The translations under genes and the position numbers were made by a program. Positions 34,540 to 45,660 of a stretch of 64,000 nt of DNA are shown piece after piece (the stretch's first letter is position 1; every line of letters begins with the position of its first letter). Source of the DNA: Siderastrea siderea (lineage: Eukaryota > Cnidaria > Anthozoa > Scleractinia > Rhizangiidae). A model generated the notes under the pieces. It saw only the letters and a program-made list of their open reading frames with translations, did no database searches and was not told the origin of the DNA. The stretch is taken from the NCBI GenBank assembly GCA_964030785.1, contig OZ034971.1, forward strand, positions 45,897,504-45,961,503, written 5' to 3'.

Positions 34540-36840
34540 TACATTTTTATCAGTCAAACGAATTTTTCAATTTGTAAACAAGACGAAACATATTCCAGAA
34601 CAAGTGGGACTCTGTAAACTCATAAACTCATAAGTCGACAGTTGGCAAAGCTGCGGACGTTAGCCTAGCTATCTCACATTCCAACTTTTGAGCTTTTGAG
34701 ACAATCTTGTCAATTCTAATACCCAATTGAGTCATGTTATTGCCCAACGTATCTACTTTTGGAAAAATACCGACGGCTTTCACCATATAGAAACAAGTTG
34801 TTCTGCATTGTAAACCCTTCCAGACCTCGGTCACTCTTCTTGTTGACGATGTCGAAAGATGTAGTTTCTGGAGACACGGGCGGATATCACGGGGTTACGT
34901 GCAGTATCGATTACTTTCTAATAGTCCCGTACAGCCTCTTTCCCGCGCGGGGTCTTCTAGGTTTTCAATATGGCGGCCGCTCAAGGTCTTCTCCCAGCTG
35001 CCGCCATATAGAAAACCCTGGGGGCGAGGTTGAGTCTCAAAATGCCTCGCTATCGATTACTCTGATATCGATCTGATCGGCTCATCTTAAGCCTTTAAGC
35101 TCTGTTATAAAAATGCATATTCTCTTTACTGATCTCCATACATTTCTTATGGAACTAGTAAGGAGAATTTGTCTGAATATCAAGACATCTTATCCTTGGT
35201 GATCACTTTCTTTATTCTTATCACTTGAATGTTTGAACAAGAAGTGATGATGTTAAGAGAAATTTCATTTTCATGACTGTTAGGGCTTAAAGGGTTAATG
35301 AAAACGTAGCAGCGTCTTATTTTCGCGTTCCCGTTCTAATTTTAGTGCCGTCCCAACTCCCATCTGAGAGCCTGGAACAGGCTAATGAAAACGCTACAAC
35401 TGAGCGAGTTCAACATTTTCAGGCTGGCGCTTCTTTAGTAATCTACTCAGTGTTTTCCTAAAGATTGGCATTCTACAGCTGTATGCGATAGGGTTAACAA
35501 TAGAGTTACCCGAATGAAGAATAGTTCCTATCCACATTACTTCTGAAGGAACACAACCGAAGCAAGCGTCCACCACAGTGTACAAAATAACTGATGGAAT
35601 CCAACAGGAAAATGACAAGGACGTAACTATGAACATCGTTTTTGAGAGTCTTAAGTTCCGTTCCATGTTTCCTCTTTGAACAAAGTCAAATACTTGATGT
35701 GAACGTTTTATATGGAAATGTATCACCATGTAAGAAACACAAATAATGAACACACACAACATGACGAGGATGTTCATCGCTATGATTGAATAAGACTGGT
35801 CCCAAAGACGGAAAGCTGGGAATAAGTAGATGGTAGCCATAATTATTCCAGCAGCCCAAACAAATGCGATGCTATAGAAGTAAACTTGTGAGCTTGCTGT
35901 TCGGTGAAGAAATGGACATAGAACGGCAAATGCTCGTTCCAGCGAAATGACAGCGAGCGAAACAACCGACATACATGAAAATGCCACAAAAACTGTTGAC
36001 AATGAATAGCCATCACTGTGTACATCGTTAAAGCTAGAGGGTCCTTTGAGGAAAAAGGGTATGACTTTAGTTGCAATAGATATTGGCTGCGTCGCGCCCA
36101 CGAACAGATCAATCACGCTCAGATTGAGTAGAAGATAGCAAGTTCGCCTAAGACTGCATTTTCGCTGACTCCAGAACACAAAAATTGTAAAGGCATTCCC
36201 AACGCAGATGACAAACGATTCGGTTGCGAGAACGGTGCAGAATATAACAAGTGTTATCCTTGACATTTCTATCTTGCGAATGGATGAGTTGAAAAGTTGT
36301 CCTGCAAGGTGAAAGGAAACAAGATGTTTTCTCCTTACATGGATGGCTTACGTTTAGGATTGTTGTCTATGACGGTGGAGAGGTCAATAAAGCATTTTGG
36401 TGTTTCTATACCATCTGCCTTTTATTCAGAGTTGAAATCAATCACTTTTTAATTAAAATCACGGGGGAAAGAAAATAAATCAGCAACCGTAATGAAGTCC
36501 TGTTTAATCAGTGCAGTCAATCAGGATGTATTCATGAAAAGATGAAAGGAACAATTTTTTTCCCTATTTGTTTTCAAAAAGCACCTCCGACTGAGGCTTC
36601 CTATTAAGTGCATAAAAAAATTAGTGTGAATTATTAAAAGGTTTCATATATATAGAGAGAGAGTATTGTGAAAAAATTAAGTTGGGGATTCCTTGGTATA
36701 TGACATGTCAAGATAAAATGCATGGACATAACAAAAACACCTGGCAATAGAAAGCCAAAAAATAATTTTATTTTCACGCTTCGTTTGAGATTTGCTTAAA
36801 TTTTAACTACTGGTTGTTCCACGAAATGAACGCTAATTGC
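34540..36840. repeat. Segmental duplication unit 1 (first part)
   Basis: From caatttgtaaacaagacgaa onward it aligns almost continuously with 40230-42430, including the GPCR gene. Later parts of the two units correspond again at 36840-38440 and 43966-45560. A coding-looking minus-strand stretch at 34628-34834 is the frameshifted twin of 40310-40558. Confidence 0.85.
35394..36266 (-). CDS. Class A (rhodopsin-like) GPCR, copy 1
   Basis: 290 residues in one exon, ATG 36266. Seven hydrophobic segments carry class A landmarks: GN in TM1 (CVGNAFTIFVF), LNLSVIDLF in TM2, LERAFAVL in place of DRY at the end of TM3, W in TM4 (AFVWAAGI), CWIP in TM6 and NPIAY in TM7, then a short basic tail. A very short N-terminus and single-exon structure are typical of the large anthozoan-specific GPCR expansions. 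The ligand is unknown. It is paralogous to 40987-41862, duplicated with surrounding DNA. Confidence 0.88.
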   Translation of the reverse strand: MSRITLVIFCTVLATESFVICVGNAFTIFVFWSQRKCSLRRTCYLLLNLSVIDLFVGATQPISIATKVIPFFLKGPSSFNDVHSDGYSLSTVFVAFSCMSVVSLAVISLERAFAVLCPFLHRTASSQVYFYSIAFVWAAGIIMATIYLFPAFRLWDQSYSIIAMNILVMLCVFIICVSYMVIHFHIKRSHQVFDFVQRGNMERNLRLSKTMFIVTSLSFSCWIPSVILYTVVDACFGCVPSEVMWIGTILHSGNSIVNPIAYSCRMPIFRKTLSRLLKKRQPENVELAQL

Positions 36841-37239
36841 ATGTATTTCAAACGGAGGGGTAACACTTATGAAACACGTGTTTCTCAACTGCTAATAGTA
36901 TTTCCGGAGATTTTATAAATGTCATTCCAGAAGGCAAGTTTTCTTGTTAAAACCGTTGTAAGTTACATTCATATACATTACAGTTGACCAGTTAGTTATT
37001 GTGAGTCAAAAGAAAGAAAATTACACATTAATAAACGAAATTTTCATTGGAAATGTGTCTTAGTGATGAAATGAACGAACAGTCGTGAAAAATGTTCTTC
37101 ATTTCTACATTGTCATCTAGTCATAGTCTATTGAGTTCCACATAGCCATCAGATTAGACCGAGTGCTTTTAACAGAGCGTCTCAAGAAGTTCCTTTGCGC
37201 ATCGGCAGCAGCGCATGTATAACCTGATCTCCTAAACCA
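36841..37239. other. Non-coding, duplicated in 43966-44350
   Basis: From atgtatttcaaacggagggg on, this matches the second unit after the latter's 1.5-kb insertion. No ORF of note. Confidence 0.6.
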
Positions 37240-37515
37240 CCATCTCCTCCTCCTCCTCCTCCTCCTCTTCCTCCTCCTCCTTCTCCTCCTCTTCCTCCTC
37301 CTCCTCCTCCTCCTCCTCCTCTTCCTCCTCCTTCTCCTCCTTCTCCTCCTCCTCCTCCTCCTCCTCCTCCTCCTCCTCCTCTTCCTCCTCCTCCTTCTCC
37401 TCCTCTTCCTCCTCCTCCTCCTCCTCCTCCTCCTCTTCCTCCTCCTTCTCCTCCTTCTCCTCCTCCTCCTCCTCCTCCTCCTCCTCCTTCTCCTCTCCTC
37501 TCCTCTCCTCCTCGA
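37240..37515. repeat. (CCT)n-rich pyrimidine microsatellite, copy 1
   Basis: About 275 bases of tcctcc repeats broken by ttc, almost purely pyrimidine on the plus strand. It creates an artificial poly-arginine ORF on the minus strand. Purine/pyrimidine mirror tracts can form triplex DNA. A matching tract lies at 44355-44660. Confidence 0.9.
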
Positions 37516-37539
37516 CCTCCCTCTTCTTCCTGGGTGTCT

Positions 37540-38210
37540 ACAAAACGAAGACCTAAGACCTAACACTTAGAAACGAAGATGTAAGATCTGAGACCTAGGA
37601 CTAACTAAATGTCAAACTACAGAGGCTTAAGCGCTTAATAAGACAGCAAGAGATGCGAAATCGATTAGGTCTTCGTTTTGTAGAAAAGACCGGGTCAAAC
37701 TACGAAACGAAGACCTCGCTTAAACGCTTTGGTCAGACGCCATGAGACAGGAAAACTGCATAAAAGCTTTGTCAGGCGTTAAGACACAGAACCGATGAGG
37801 TCTTCGTTTTGTAGAAAAGGCTGGGTCAAACTACAAAAATGATGAAGACGCTTGCTTAAACACTTTGTCAGTTGCCAAGAGATATGAAATCGATGAGGTT
37901 TTCGTTATGTAGAAAACGCTGGGTCAAACTTCAAAACAAAGACCCTCGCCTTAACATTTTGTTTGATCCCATGAGACACGAAATCACTGGCGTCTTCATT
38001 TTTTAGAAAAGGCAGGGTCAAACTACAAAATGAAGACCCTCGCTTAAACGCTTCGGTTAGACGCCAAGAGACACGAAATCGATGAGGTCTTCGTTTTGTT
38101 GAAAAGGTCGGGTCAACAACAGAACGAAGACTCTCGCTTAAACGCTCGGCTGTCAGTTGCCAAAAGACAGGTAATCGATCAGGTTTTCGTTTCGGCTAGA
38201 CCCAACCTTT
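37540..38210. repeat. Minisatellite of about 100-bp units (cttcgttttgtagaaaag)
   Basis: Imperfect units contain aaatcgatgaggtcttcgtt, ttgtagaaaaggncgggtc, aaactacaaaacgaagaccc and tcgcttaaacgctttggt. Six to seven units are present. The related array is at 44690-45290. Each unit is itself partly self-complementary (gtcttcgttttg with caaaacgaagac). Confidence 0.8.
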
Positions 38211-38446
38211 TCTACAAAGACTTCCTTTCCTTCATTAATTAAAATCCTATAACTATATGGAAAAGGATTAATAATAGAATCACCTAAATGTTGAGTGATT
38301 TCTGCCAACATTACAAATGGAGAACATGAAACGCATTCCGGGAAATCAACCACAGAGTAAAAAAATATTCCTGGAAACTAGGAAGCCGAGACAAATAACA
38401 TTTATACCTTTTGTTCCATGGCAATTTATCACCGCCTAACTTCCCC

Positions 38447-38871
38447 CAGGGTCTGGAAGGGGGGGTCCTGATCCCACATTCCCGCTCCTTTTTCACGAGA
38501 ATCCCGCATACCGCACTTTTTTCTTCTCTATCCCGCATCCCGTTTTTTTTTTCCCAAAAATACATTTAAAAAAGACTAATTTCTACAAAAGCTAATAAAT
38601 TTAAGATGTATATTGACCCTTTCGATTGATATTTTGCACTCGCCTGGTTGATTCGCTTTTGCCGCTAGAACGTTTACTTGGGTCGAGGCGATTTCCCGAA
38701 TTCCCGACAGACAAGCAAAAAAATCTCGCATCCCGTGCCCAAATTTTGGCGAATCCCGCTTCCCTGGTAGAAGTCAAATCCCGAATCCCGTCAAGATATT
38801 TTGCGTTTTCCCGAATCCCGCACAGTATTTTTGCCAAATCCCGGATCCCGACAATACCCTTCCAGACCTTG
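38447..38871. mobile_element. MITE with CAGGGTCTGGAAGGG termini, copy 2
   Basis: 425 bp, closely similar to 24964-25387, flanked by ttcccc and ttccac (a 6-bp duplication with one change). The second duplication unit lacks it: at about 45.51 kb the sequence runs gagttccacaag uninterrupted, so the insertion postdates the duplication. Confidence 0.85.
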
Positions 38872-39067
38872 TTCCACAAGGAATGAGAAGGCACAGCATG
38901 GCGATAGGTTTCATTACTAAAGTTAAATACAGTTCGTCATCCCAAACTCGGGAAGCCTGTAACACAGAAGTCACTTAACATTAAGACACTCGAATCTTTC
39001 ATCAGCTGCATCGGCAATGCTTTCACGGTTTTTTCTTCTGGAATAAGCATCCTGAAGAGGAGAACGT

Positions 39068-39447
39068 ATTAAGACGGAATCCATTAGGAAATTAAGTAAT
39101 TTTAATTTTCAGTGGACAAAAACCTTGTACCAGAATAACTTAAAGCATATCGCATTCTGTTTTACATTTTTTGATAGCTATGGATGTAATTTGTTATCTG
39201 TAATAACCCCAAAAACAATTTCTTATGGGAGCCCGAGAAAATAAATTTCAAATTTCACAAAATGAAATCTTATGCATAAAAATTTACCTATTTTACCCGT
39301 GTTTACACAATTCCTGTGAAATTACAGATAACTAATTACGTCTATAGCTCTTAAAAAGTGTAAAAAAGAATGCGATAAACCTTAAATTATTCTGGTACAA
39401 GGTTTTTGTCCACTGATTACTCAATTTCCTGATGGATTCCATCTTAA
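39068..39447. mobile_element. Foldback around agtggacaaaaaccttgtac
   Basis: The left arm (agtggacaaaaaccttgtac, cagaataa) is mirrored at the right (ttattctg, gtacaaggtttttgtccact). The outer parts (ggaatccattaggaaattaa and ttgagtaa-like) are also inverted, giving a 380-bp foldback. AT-rich interior, no gene. Confidence 0.7.
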
Positions 39448-40309
39448 CACTCAACGTGTTACTGATTTCCCGTGTTTAGGATGATGTACTGTATTCAACT
39501 TTAGTAGTGAACTCTATCGTGTTGGTAGCCGCACTAATTCCAGAAGCCCGAATAAATGCGACGCTACAAATTTAGTAAACTCTAGCGCTGCAGTGACTGT
39601 TCAAGTCGTAGTAAAATGGCGAAAGAGAAGCGAAAGAGAGTTCCAAGGATGCAGCTGAAACAATAAAAATATGACGAGAAAACTTTGAAAAAAGGTCACC
39701 AGCATTGTACCTATCGTCGTAATTTAGTTTCTCGAGGAGAAATGGAAAGGTTTAAGTTTGGTTTAAGAGATATTGGCTCGGCCAATCCAACTTGCAGTTC
39801 AACCTCTGCGAGATTGAGAAGAAGATAATACGTTCGTCTTGTAATACAACGTTTTTCTTGATACTACGTTCTTCTCTTCGGGATGCTCATTCCAGAAAAA
39901 AAATCGCGAGGGCATTGGCGATGCAGCTGATGAAAAATTCGAGTGTCTTAATGTTAAGTCACTTCTGTCTCAATAGCGGCCAAATAAAGTACAATAACTG
40001 CTTTTCGAACGCACTCGGTTTCTTATCAGACTATTAGTCATATAACCTATTTTGATTAAAGTCACGACAGGTAAAATAAATGGGTGCACAATATTATGAA
40101 GTATATAAATAATCACAGGTTCTTCTTGGGCATGCTGTCGTCTAAATAAACACTCTTCTTCCTATTTGTTTTCCTACTGCTATACTGTAAAAAATTACAC
40201 TGAAGTATACAGTGGTCTCATATATATATAATTTTTCAATCTGTAAACAAGACGAAACATATTCCAGAAGAAGGGGGCTCTCAGTGTAAACTCATAAACT
40301 CATTCGTCT

Positions 40310-40558
40310 TAGTCGACAGTTGGCAAAGCTGCGAAAGTTAGATTAGCTATCTCACATTCCAACTTTTGAGCTTTTGAGACCATCCTGTCAATTCTAATAC
40401 CCAATTGAGTCCTGTTATTGCCCAACGTATCTACTTTTTGAAAATACCGACGGCTTTCACCATATAGAAACAAGTTGTTCTGCATTGTAATCCTTTCCAG
40501 ACCTCGGTTACTCTTCTTGTTGACGATGTCGAAAGAGGTAGTTTCTGGAGACACGGGC
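40310..40558 (-). CDS. Unidentified ORF, open in unit 2 and frameshifted in unit 1
   Basis: About 80 codons with coding-like content (TSFDIVNKKSNRGLERITMQ, then TQLGIRIDRMVSKAQKLECE). In unit 1 the same sequence has a one-base difference near 34.76 kb that breaks the frame. It may be a terminal exon or a gene fragment. No domain recognised. Confidence 0.3.
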
Positions 40559-40986
40559 GGATATCACGGAGTTACATGCAGTATCGATTACTTTCTAACA
40601 GTCCCATACAGCCTCTTTCCTGGGTCTTCTAGGTTTTCAATATGGCGGCCGCTCAAGGTCTTCTCCGAGCTGTCGCCATATAGAAAACGGAGAAGTCCCT
40701 GGGGCGAGGTTGAGTCTCAAAATGCCGTGGTATCGATTACTCTGATATCGATCTGATTGCCTCATCTTAAGCCTTTAAGCTCTGTTATAAAAATACATAT
40801 TCTCTTTACTGTTCTCCATACATTTCTTATGGAACTAGTAAGGAGAATTTGTCTGAATATCAATTCATATCATCCTTGGTGATCACTTTCTTTATTCTCA
40901 TCACTTGAATGTTTGAACAAGTAGTGATGATGTTAAGAGAAATTTCATTTTCGTCACTGCTAGGGCCTAAAGGGTTAATGAAAACA

Positions 40987-41862
40987 CTACAACTGAGCGA
41001 GTTCAACATTTTCAGGCTGGCGCTTCTTTAGTAATCTATTCAGTGTTTTCCTAAAGATTGGCATCCTACAGCTGTATGCGACAGGGTTAACAATAGAGTT
41101 ACCCAAATGAAGAGTAGTTCCTATCCACATTACTTCTGAAGGAACACAATTGAAGCAAGCGTTCACCACAGCGTACAAAATAATTGATGGAATCCAACAG
41201 GAAAATGACAAGGCCGTGACTATAAACATCGTTTTTGAGAGTTTTAAGTTCCGTTCCATGTTTCCTCTTCGAACAAAGTCAAATACTGCTTGATGTGAAC
41301 GTTTTATATGGAAATGTATCACCGTGTAAGATACACAAATAATGAGCACACACAACATGACAAGGATGTTCATCGCTATGATTGAACAAAACTGGTCCCA
41401 AAGACGGAAAGCTGGGAATAAGTAGATGGTAGCCACAACTATTCCAGCGGCCCAAACAAAAGCGATGCTATAGAAGTAAACTTGTGAGCTTGCTGTTCGG
41501 TGAAGAATTGGACATAGAACGGCGAATGTTCGTTCCAGCGAAATGACAGCGAGAGAAACAACCGACATACATGAAAATGCCACAAAAAATGTTGAGAATG
41601 AATAGCCCTCACTGTGTACATCGTTAAAGCTAGAGGATTCTTTGAGGAAAAAGGGTTTGACTTGAGTTGCAAGAGATATTGGCTGCGTCGCGCCCACGAA
41701 CAGATCAATCACGGCCAGATTGAGTAAAAGGTAGCAAGTTCGCTTGAGACTGCCTTTTCGCTGACTCCAGAACACAAAAATTGTAAAGGCGTTGCCAGCG
41801 CAGATGATAAGCGATTCGGCTGCAAGAACGATGGTAAATGTGACAAGCGTTATCCTTGACAT
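40987..41862 (-). CDS. Class A (rhodopsin-like) GPCR, copy 2
   Basis: 291 residues from ATG 41862, aligned with copy 1's start; an upstream in-frame ATG at 41916 would add 18 residues. It shares all landmarks with copy 1: GN (TM1), LNLAVIDLF (TM2), LERTFAVL (TM3 end), W in TM4, CWIP (TM6), NPVAY (TM7). Copies differ by scattered substitutions and one extra residue (HQAVFDF versus HQVFDF), all in frame, suggesting that both remain under constraint. The ligand is unknown. Confidence 0.88.
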   Translation of the reverse strand: MSRITLVTFTIVLAAESLIICAGNAFTIFVFWSQRKGSLKRTCYLLLNLAVIDLFVGATQPISLATQVKPFFLKESSSFNDVHSEGYSFSTFFVAFSCMSVVSLAVISLERTFAVLCPILHRTASSQVYFYSIAFVWAAGIVVATIYLFPAFRLWDQFCSIIAMNILVMLCVLIICVSYTVIHFHIKRSHQAVFDFVRRGNMERNLKLSKTMFIVTALSFSCWIPSIILYAVVNACFNCVPSEVMWIGTTLHLGNSIVNPVAYSCRMPIFRKTLNRLLKKRQPENVELAQL

Positions 41863-42748
41863 TTCTCTCTTGCATGGATGATTTAAAAGTTGTCGCTGCA
41901 CTGTGAAAGGAAACAAGACGTTTTCTCTTTACATGGATAGCTGACGTTTAGGATAGTTTCTATAACGGTGAAGAGGTCAATAAAGCATTTGGGTGTTTCT
42001 AAATCATCTGCCTTTTATTCAGAGTTGAAATCAATCACTTTTTAATTAAAATCAAAGGGGTAAGAAAATAAATCGGCAACCTAATGAAGTCTTGTTTAAT
42101 CAGTGCAGTCAATCAGGATGTAGTCATGAAAAGATGAAAGGAACAATTTTTTCCCTATTTGTTTCTAGAAAGCACCTCTGACTGAGGCTTCCTATTAAAT
42201 ACACAAAAAAGTAGGGTGAATTATTGAAAGGTTCCATGTGTAGAGAGAAAAAGTGTTGTGAAGAAAATTAAGGTGGGGATTCCTGGGTATATGACATGTC
42301 AAGAAAAAATGGACATTACAAAAACACCTGGCAATAGAAAGCCAAAAAATAATTTTATTTTCACGCTTCGTTTGAGATTTGCTTAAATTTTAACTATACT
42401 TGTTGTTCCAGGAAATGAACGTTAATTGCATTCAGTATTCAACTGCATTCAGTAGAGTACAAATAACACCCAAAACGAGTACAAATATCCCACGGTATTT
42501 GTACTTCAGAAGACCGGTTTGACAGGTTTTCTACAAATGTCACGTCAGGCATTAGGCTTACAAGGTGAACGATGAAAAAATGTCCGAAACGCCCGTTTTT
42601 TCTCCAAAGAAAACAATGAATGCTTACCAAATTTTGAGGTTTTTAACGAAAACTAGTTCGTAGAGACAAGCAATGGACTACAGTGAAATTTCTTTATTTA
42701 TTGAAGAAAATCGAAACGTGAATACAACAAAAAAGACCTCAAGTCCGT

Positions 42749-42859
42749 TAAAGAAACAATACCCTGCAAGCAGAGGTTTCTTTGTCGCCCTATGTTCCGG
42801 CGGGAGAATAACATAGGGCGACCAAGAAACCTCTGCTTGCAGGGTATTAAAGAAACAAC
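42749..42859. mobile_element. Short near-perfect hairpin transposon with 12-bp target duplication
   Basis: taccctgcaagcagaggttt and its arm partner aaacctctgcttgcagggta flank a loop ccggcgggagaat. The arms are about 36 bp. Both sides carry ttaaagaaacaa, a 12-bp direct repeat. Confidence 0.8.
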
Positions 42860-43245
42860 TGCCATAGAAGAAATTCCCGCCGAGAGCTTAACAATCTTTT
42901 ATGTCATTTGTTTGTCAAAGTCAGGAAACGGAACCCATCTTTTCTCAAAAGCCGTCTTCAACAAATGCACAATTGTTGTCGGTCAGAAATCTCCACCGTT
43001 ATCTCTTCCAAAACGACGCGTGGTTATTGGTTCGGACGAAGATGAATGAGCTTGAAGTGCATTTGGATTGTTAACAAGTTGCTGTTTAACTTTGTTTGAC
43101 TTGACTTTCGATTTCTGTTTGTTCTGTCGAGTTCTTTCTTTTCGCAGTTTTACTCGGTGACCAAGAACATTGTTGTTAATCTAATTGTAAACCCGAAAAT
43201 AATTCAGTTTTGCCTTATTCCATCTTTGTTTTCCTTGGTTTTCTC

Positions 43246-43593
43246 ACAGGTAGCCCAAGCGTAATATAAGAGTTTGTATGGAAAATTGAACTGAGAATTC
43301 CTATCCAAAAATAAATGGACTTTAGAAGGTAACGCTCTTGAATAAAGAAGGTGAAGTGTTACCTGGTGTTGCTTGCTGTCTTCCTGTGAAGTTTAGCGCC
43401 TACACTGTTAGGATAGAAGATTAAAAACCTCTCCAAAGGCGCTAAAACTTCACAGGAAGACAGCAAACAACACCAGGTAACATTTGACCTTCTCTATTCA
43501 AGAGCGTTACCTTCTAAAGTCCATTTATTTTTGGACAGGAATTCTCAGTTCAATTTTCTGTACAAACTCTTATATTACGCTTGGGCTACCTGT
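43246..43593. mobile_element. Foldback MITE with about 150-bp arms
   Basis: acaggtagcccaagcgtaat at the left pairs with attacgcttgggctacctgt at the right. The arms continue inward (ggtaacgctcttgaata, cttcctgtgaagtttagcgc) to within about 30 bases of each other. Non-coding. Confidence 0.8.
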
Positions 43594-43812
43594 ACTTTTC
43601 CTTGCAAGTTTGAAATAAAATCACGACGCTTTGCTCGATTGACAGGTTTGACAAGTTTTCGTTTTTGACCAATCAACAACAACCTCACATCAAGTGCGCG
43701 AAACCTGGCCCCGCTGGCCCGCTCACTCGCTGCTCAGAAGTCACGTTAGCTTGTCACGCAACCCAGACAGTTTATAATCGGACCACTTTTCTATTTTGCA
43801 GTCAAGTTGAAT

Positions 43813-43972
43813 AATAAATATATCTTATTAGACGGTTTAGTGTGTAGTATCGTGGAATATTTTTACTCGTCTCTTGTATTTTGACTCGCCCTACGGGCTC
43901 GCCAAAATACGGCGTGACTCCTAAAAACATCCCACGATACTACACCAGTAAACCGTCAATAAGATATATGTA
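43813..43972. mobile_element. Foldback around a gacggttta...taaaccgtc arm pair
   Basis: atatcttattagacggttta near 43820 pairs with taaaccgtcaataagatata near 43951, with inner pairs gtgtagtatcgtgg/ccacgatactacac. It lies at the end of the unit 2 insertion. Confidence 0.7.
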
Positions 43973-44354
43973 TTTCAAACGGAGGGCTGACACTTATGAA
44001 ACACGTGTTTCTGAACTGCTAATGGTATTCCTGAGATTTTTTAATAAATGTAATTCCAGAAAGCAGGTTTTCTCGTTAAAACCGTTGTAAGTTATATTCA
44101 TGAACATTAAAAGTGACCAGTTAGTAACTGTAAGGCAAAAGAACGAAAATTACACGTTAATAAATGAAATTTTCATCGTGGGTTAGTGACGAAATGAACG
44201 AACAGTCGTTAAAAATGTTCTTTATTTTTACATTGACATCTAGCCTCAGTCCATTGAGTTCCACATAGCCATCAGATTAGACCGAGTGCTTTTAACAGAG
44301 CGTCTCAAGAAGTTCGTTTGCGCATCGGCAGCAGCGCATGTATAACCTGATCTC

Positions 44355-44660
44355 CTAAACCTCCTCCTCTTCCTCCTCCTCCTCCTCCTCCTCCTCCTCT
44401 TCCTCCTCTTCCTCCTCCTCCTCCTCCTCCTCCTCCTCCTCTTCCTCCTCCTCCTCCTCCTCCTCCTCCTCTTCCTCCTCCTCCTCCTCCTCCTCCTCCT
44501 CCTCCTCATCCTCCTCCTTCTTCTTCTTCTTCCCCTTCTCCTTCTCCTCATCCTTCTCCTTCTCGATCCTCCTCCTTCTCCTCCTCCTCCTCGTCCTCCT
44601 CTCCTCCTGCTCCTTCTCCTCCTCATCCTCCTCCTCCTCCTTCTCCTTCTTGATCCTTGT
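44355..44660. repeat. (CCT)n-rich pyrimidine microsatellite, copy 2
   Basis: Counterpart of 37240-37515 with more ttc interruptions; yields an artificial poly-arginine minus-strand ORF. Confidence 0.9.
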
Positions 44661-44689
44661 CCTCCTCTTCCGGGGTGTCTACAAAACGA

Positions 44690-45290
44690 AGACCTAAGAC
44701 CTACACCTAAAAACGAAGACGTAAGACCTGAGACCTAGGACCTAACTAAATGTCAAACTACAGGGAGGCTTAAGCGCTTTATCAGACGGCAAGAGACGCG
44801 AAATCGATGAAGTTACGCAAAGCGAAGATTGCGCTTAAACGCTTCGGTCAGACGCCATGAGACAGGAAAACTACATAAATACCTCGTCAGGCGTCAAGAG
44901 ACACGAAACTGTGATCGATGAGGTCTTCGTTTTGTAGAAAAAGTCGGGTCAAACTACAAAACGAAGACCCTCACTTAAACGCTTCGGCTAGACGCCAAGA
45001 GACAGGAGATCTGCATAAAGACTTTGTGAGACATCAAGACACAGAAATCGATGAGGTCTTCGTTTTGTAGAAAAGGTCAAGTCCAACTTCAAAACGAAGA
45101 CCCTCGCCTAAACACTTTGTTTGATGCTATGAGACACGAAATCAATGGGGTGCTCGTTTATTAGCAAAGGCCGGCCGGGTCAAACTACAAAACGAAGACC
45201 CTCGCTTAAAGGGGCTTTGGTTAGACGCCAAGAGACACGAAATCGATGAGGTCTTCGTTTCGCTTAAACCCGACCTCATCGACTAAGTCT
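44690..45290. repeat. Minisatellite array, unit 2 copy
   Basis: Same family as 37540-38210 (gatgaggtcttcgttttgta and caaactacaaaacgaagacc), about six units. Confidence 0.8.
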
Positions 45291-45299
45291 TCATCTTCT

Positions 45300-45660
45300 T
45301 CAAAAATAGACATTCTATAACTATATGGAACTAATAGAATCACCTAAATGTTGAACGATTTTTACCAATATTACAAATGAAGAACCTGAAACGCATTCCG
45401 AGAAATCAACCACAGAGTAAAAAAATATTCCTGGAAGCTGGGAAGCCAAAGCCAAATAACATGAACATCGTTCTTGAGAGTGTTACCTTCTGTTCCATGG
45501 GAATGTATTACCGGCTGAGTTCCACAAGTAATAAGAAGGCACAGCGTGACGATAGAGTTCATCACTAAAGTTAAATACAGGGCATCATCCCGAACTCGGG
45601 AAGCCTGTAACACACAAGTAACTTCAGTCGAATACACTTGCTTTTTCACCAGACTTTTGG
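45300..45660 (-). pseudogene. Truncated GPCR pseudogene, unit 2 copy
   Basis: It aligns with the left part of 38150-40030. The segment aacatcgttcttgagagtgt parallels the TM6-proximal part of the intact GPCR genes (aacatcgtttttgagagtct). About 1 kb present in unit 1 is missing here; homology resumes at the gtcacgacaggtaaaataa segment. Confidence 0.6.

Larger units (their letters stand above)
38150..40030 (-). pseudogene. GPCR pseudogene, split by two insertions
   Basis: The minus strand shows TM7-like DSIINPFPYSYRI (about 38.2-38.3 kb). Farther up, a segment at 39.53-40.02 kb parallels the intact GPCRs in nucleotide order (attccagaagcccgaataaa matches attccagcagcccaaacaaa). It has many indels and stops. 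It is interrupted by the MITE at 38447-38871 and a foldback at 39068-39447. A shorter copy lies at 45300-45660. Confidence 0.65.
40230..42438. repeat. Segmental duplication unit 2 (first part)
   Basis: Counterpart of 34540-36840, at high identity. After 42438 the homology is interrupted by about 1.5 kb (42439-43965) that contains three foldbacks, then resumes. Confidence 0.85.

Noticed and set aside
37117..37566. 149-codon arginine-rich minus-strand ORF
   Set aside because: It is the translation of the (CCT)n tract; no start context, conservation or non-repeat domain. The same holds for 44246-44626.
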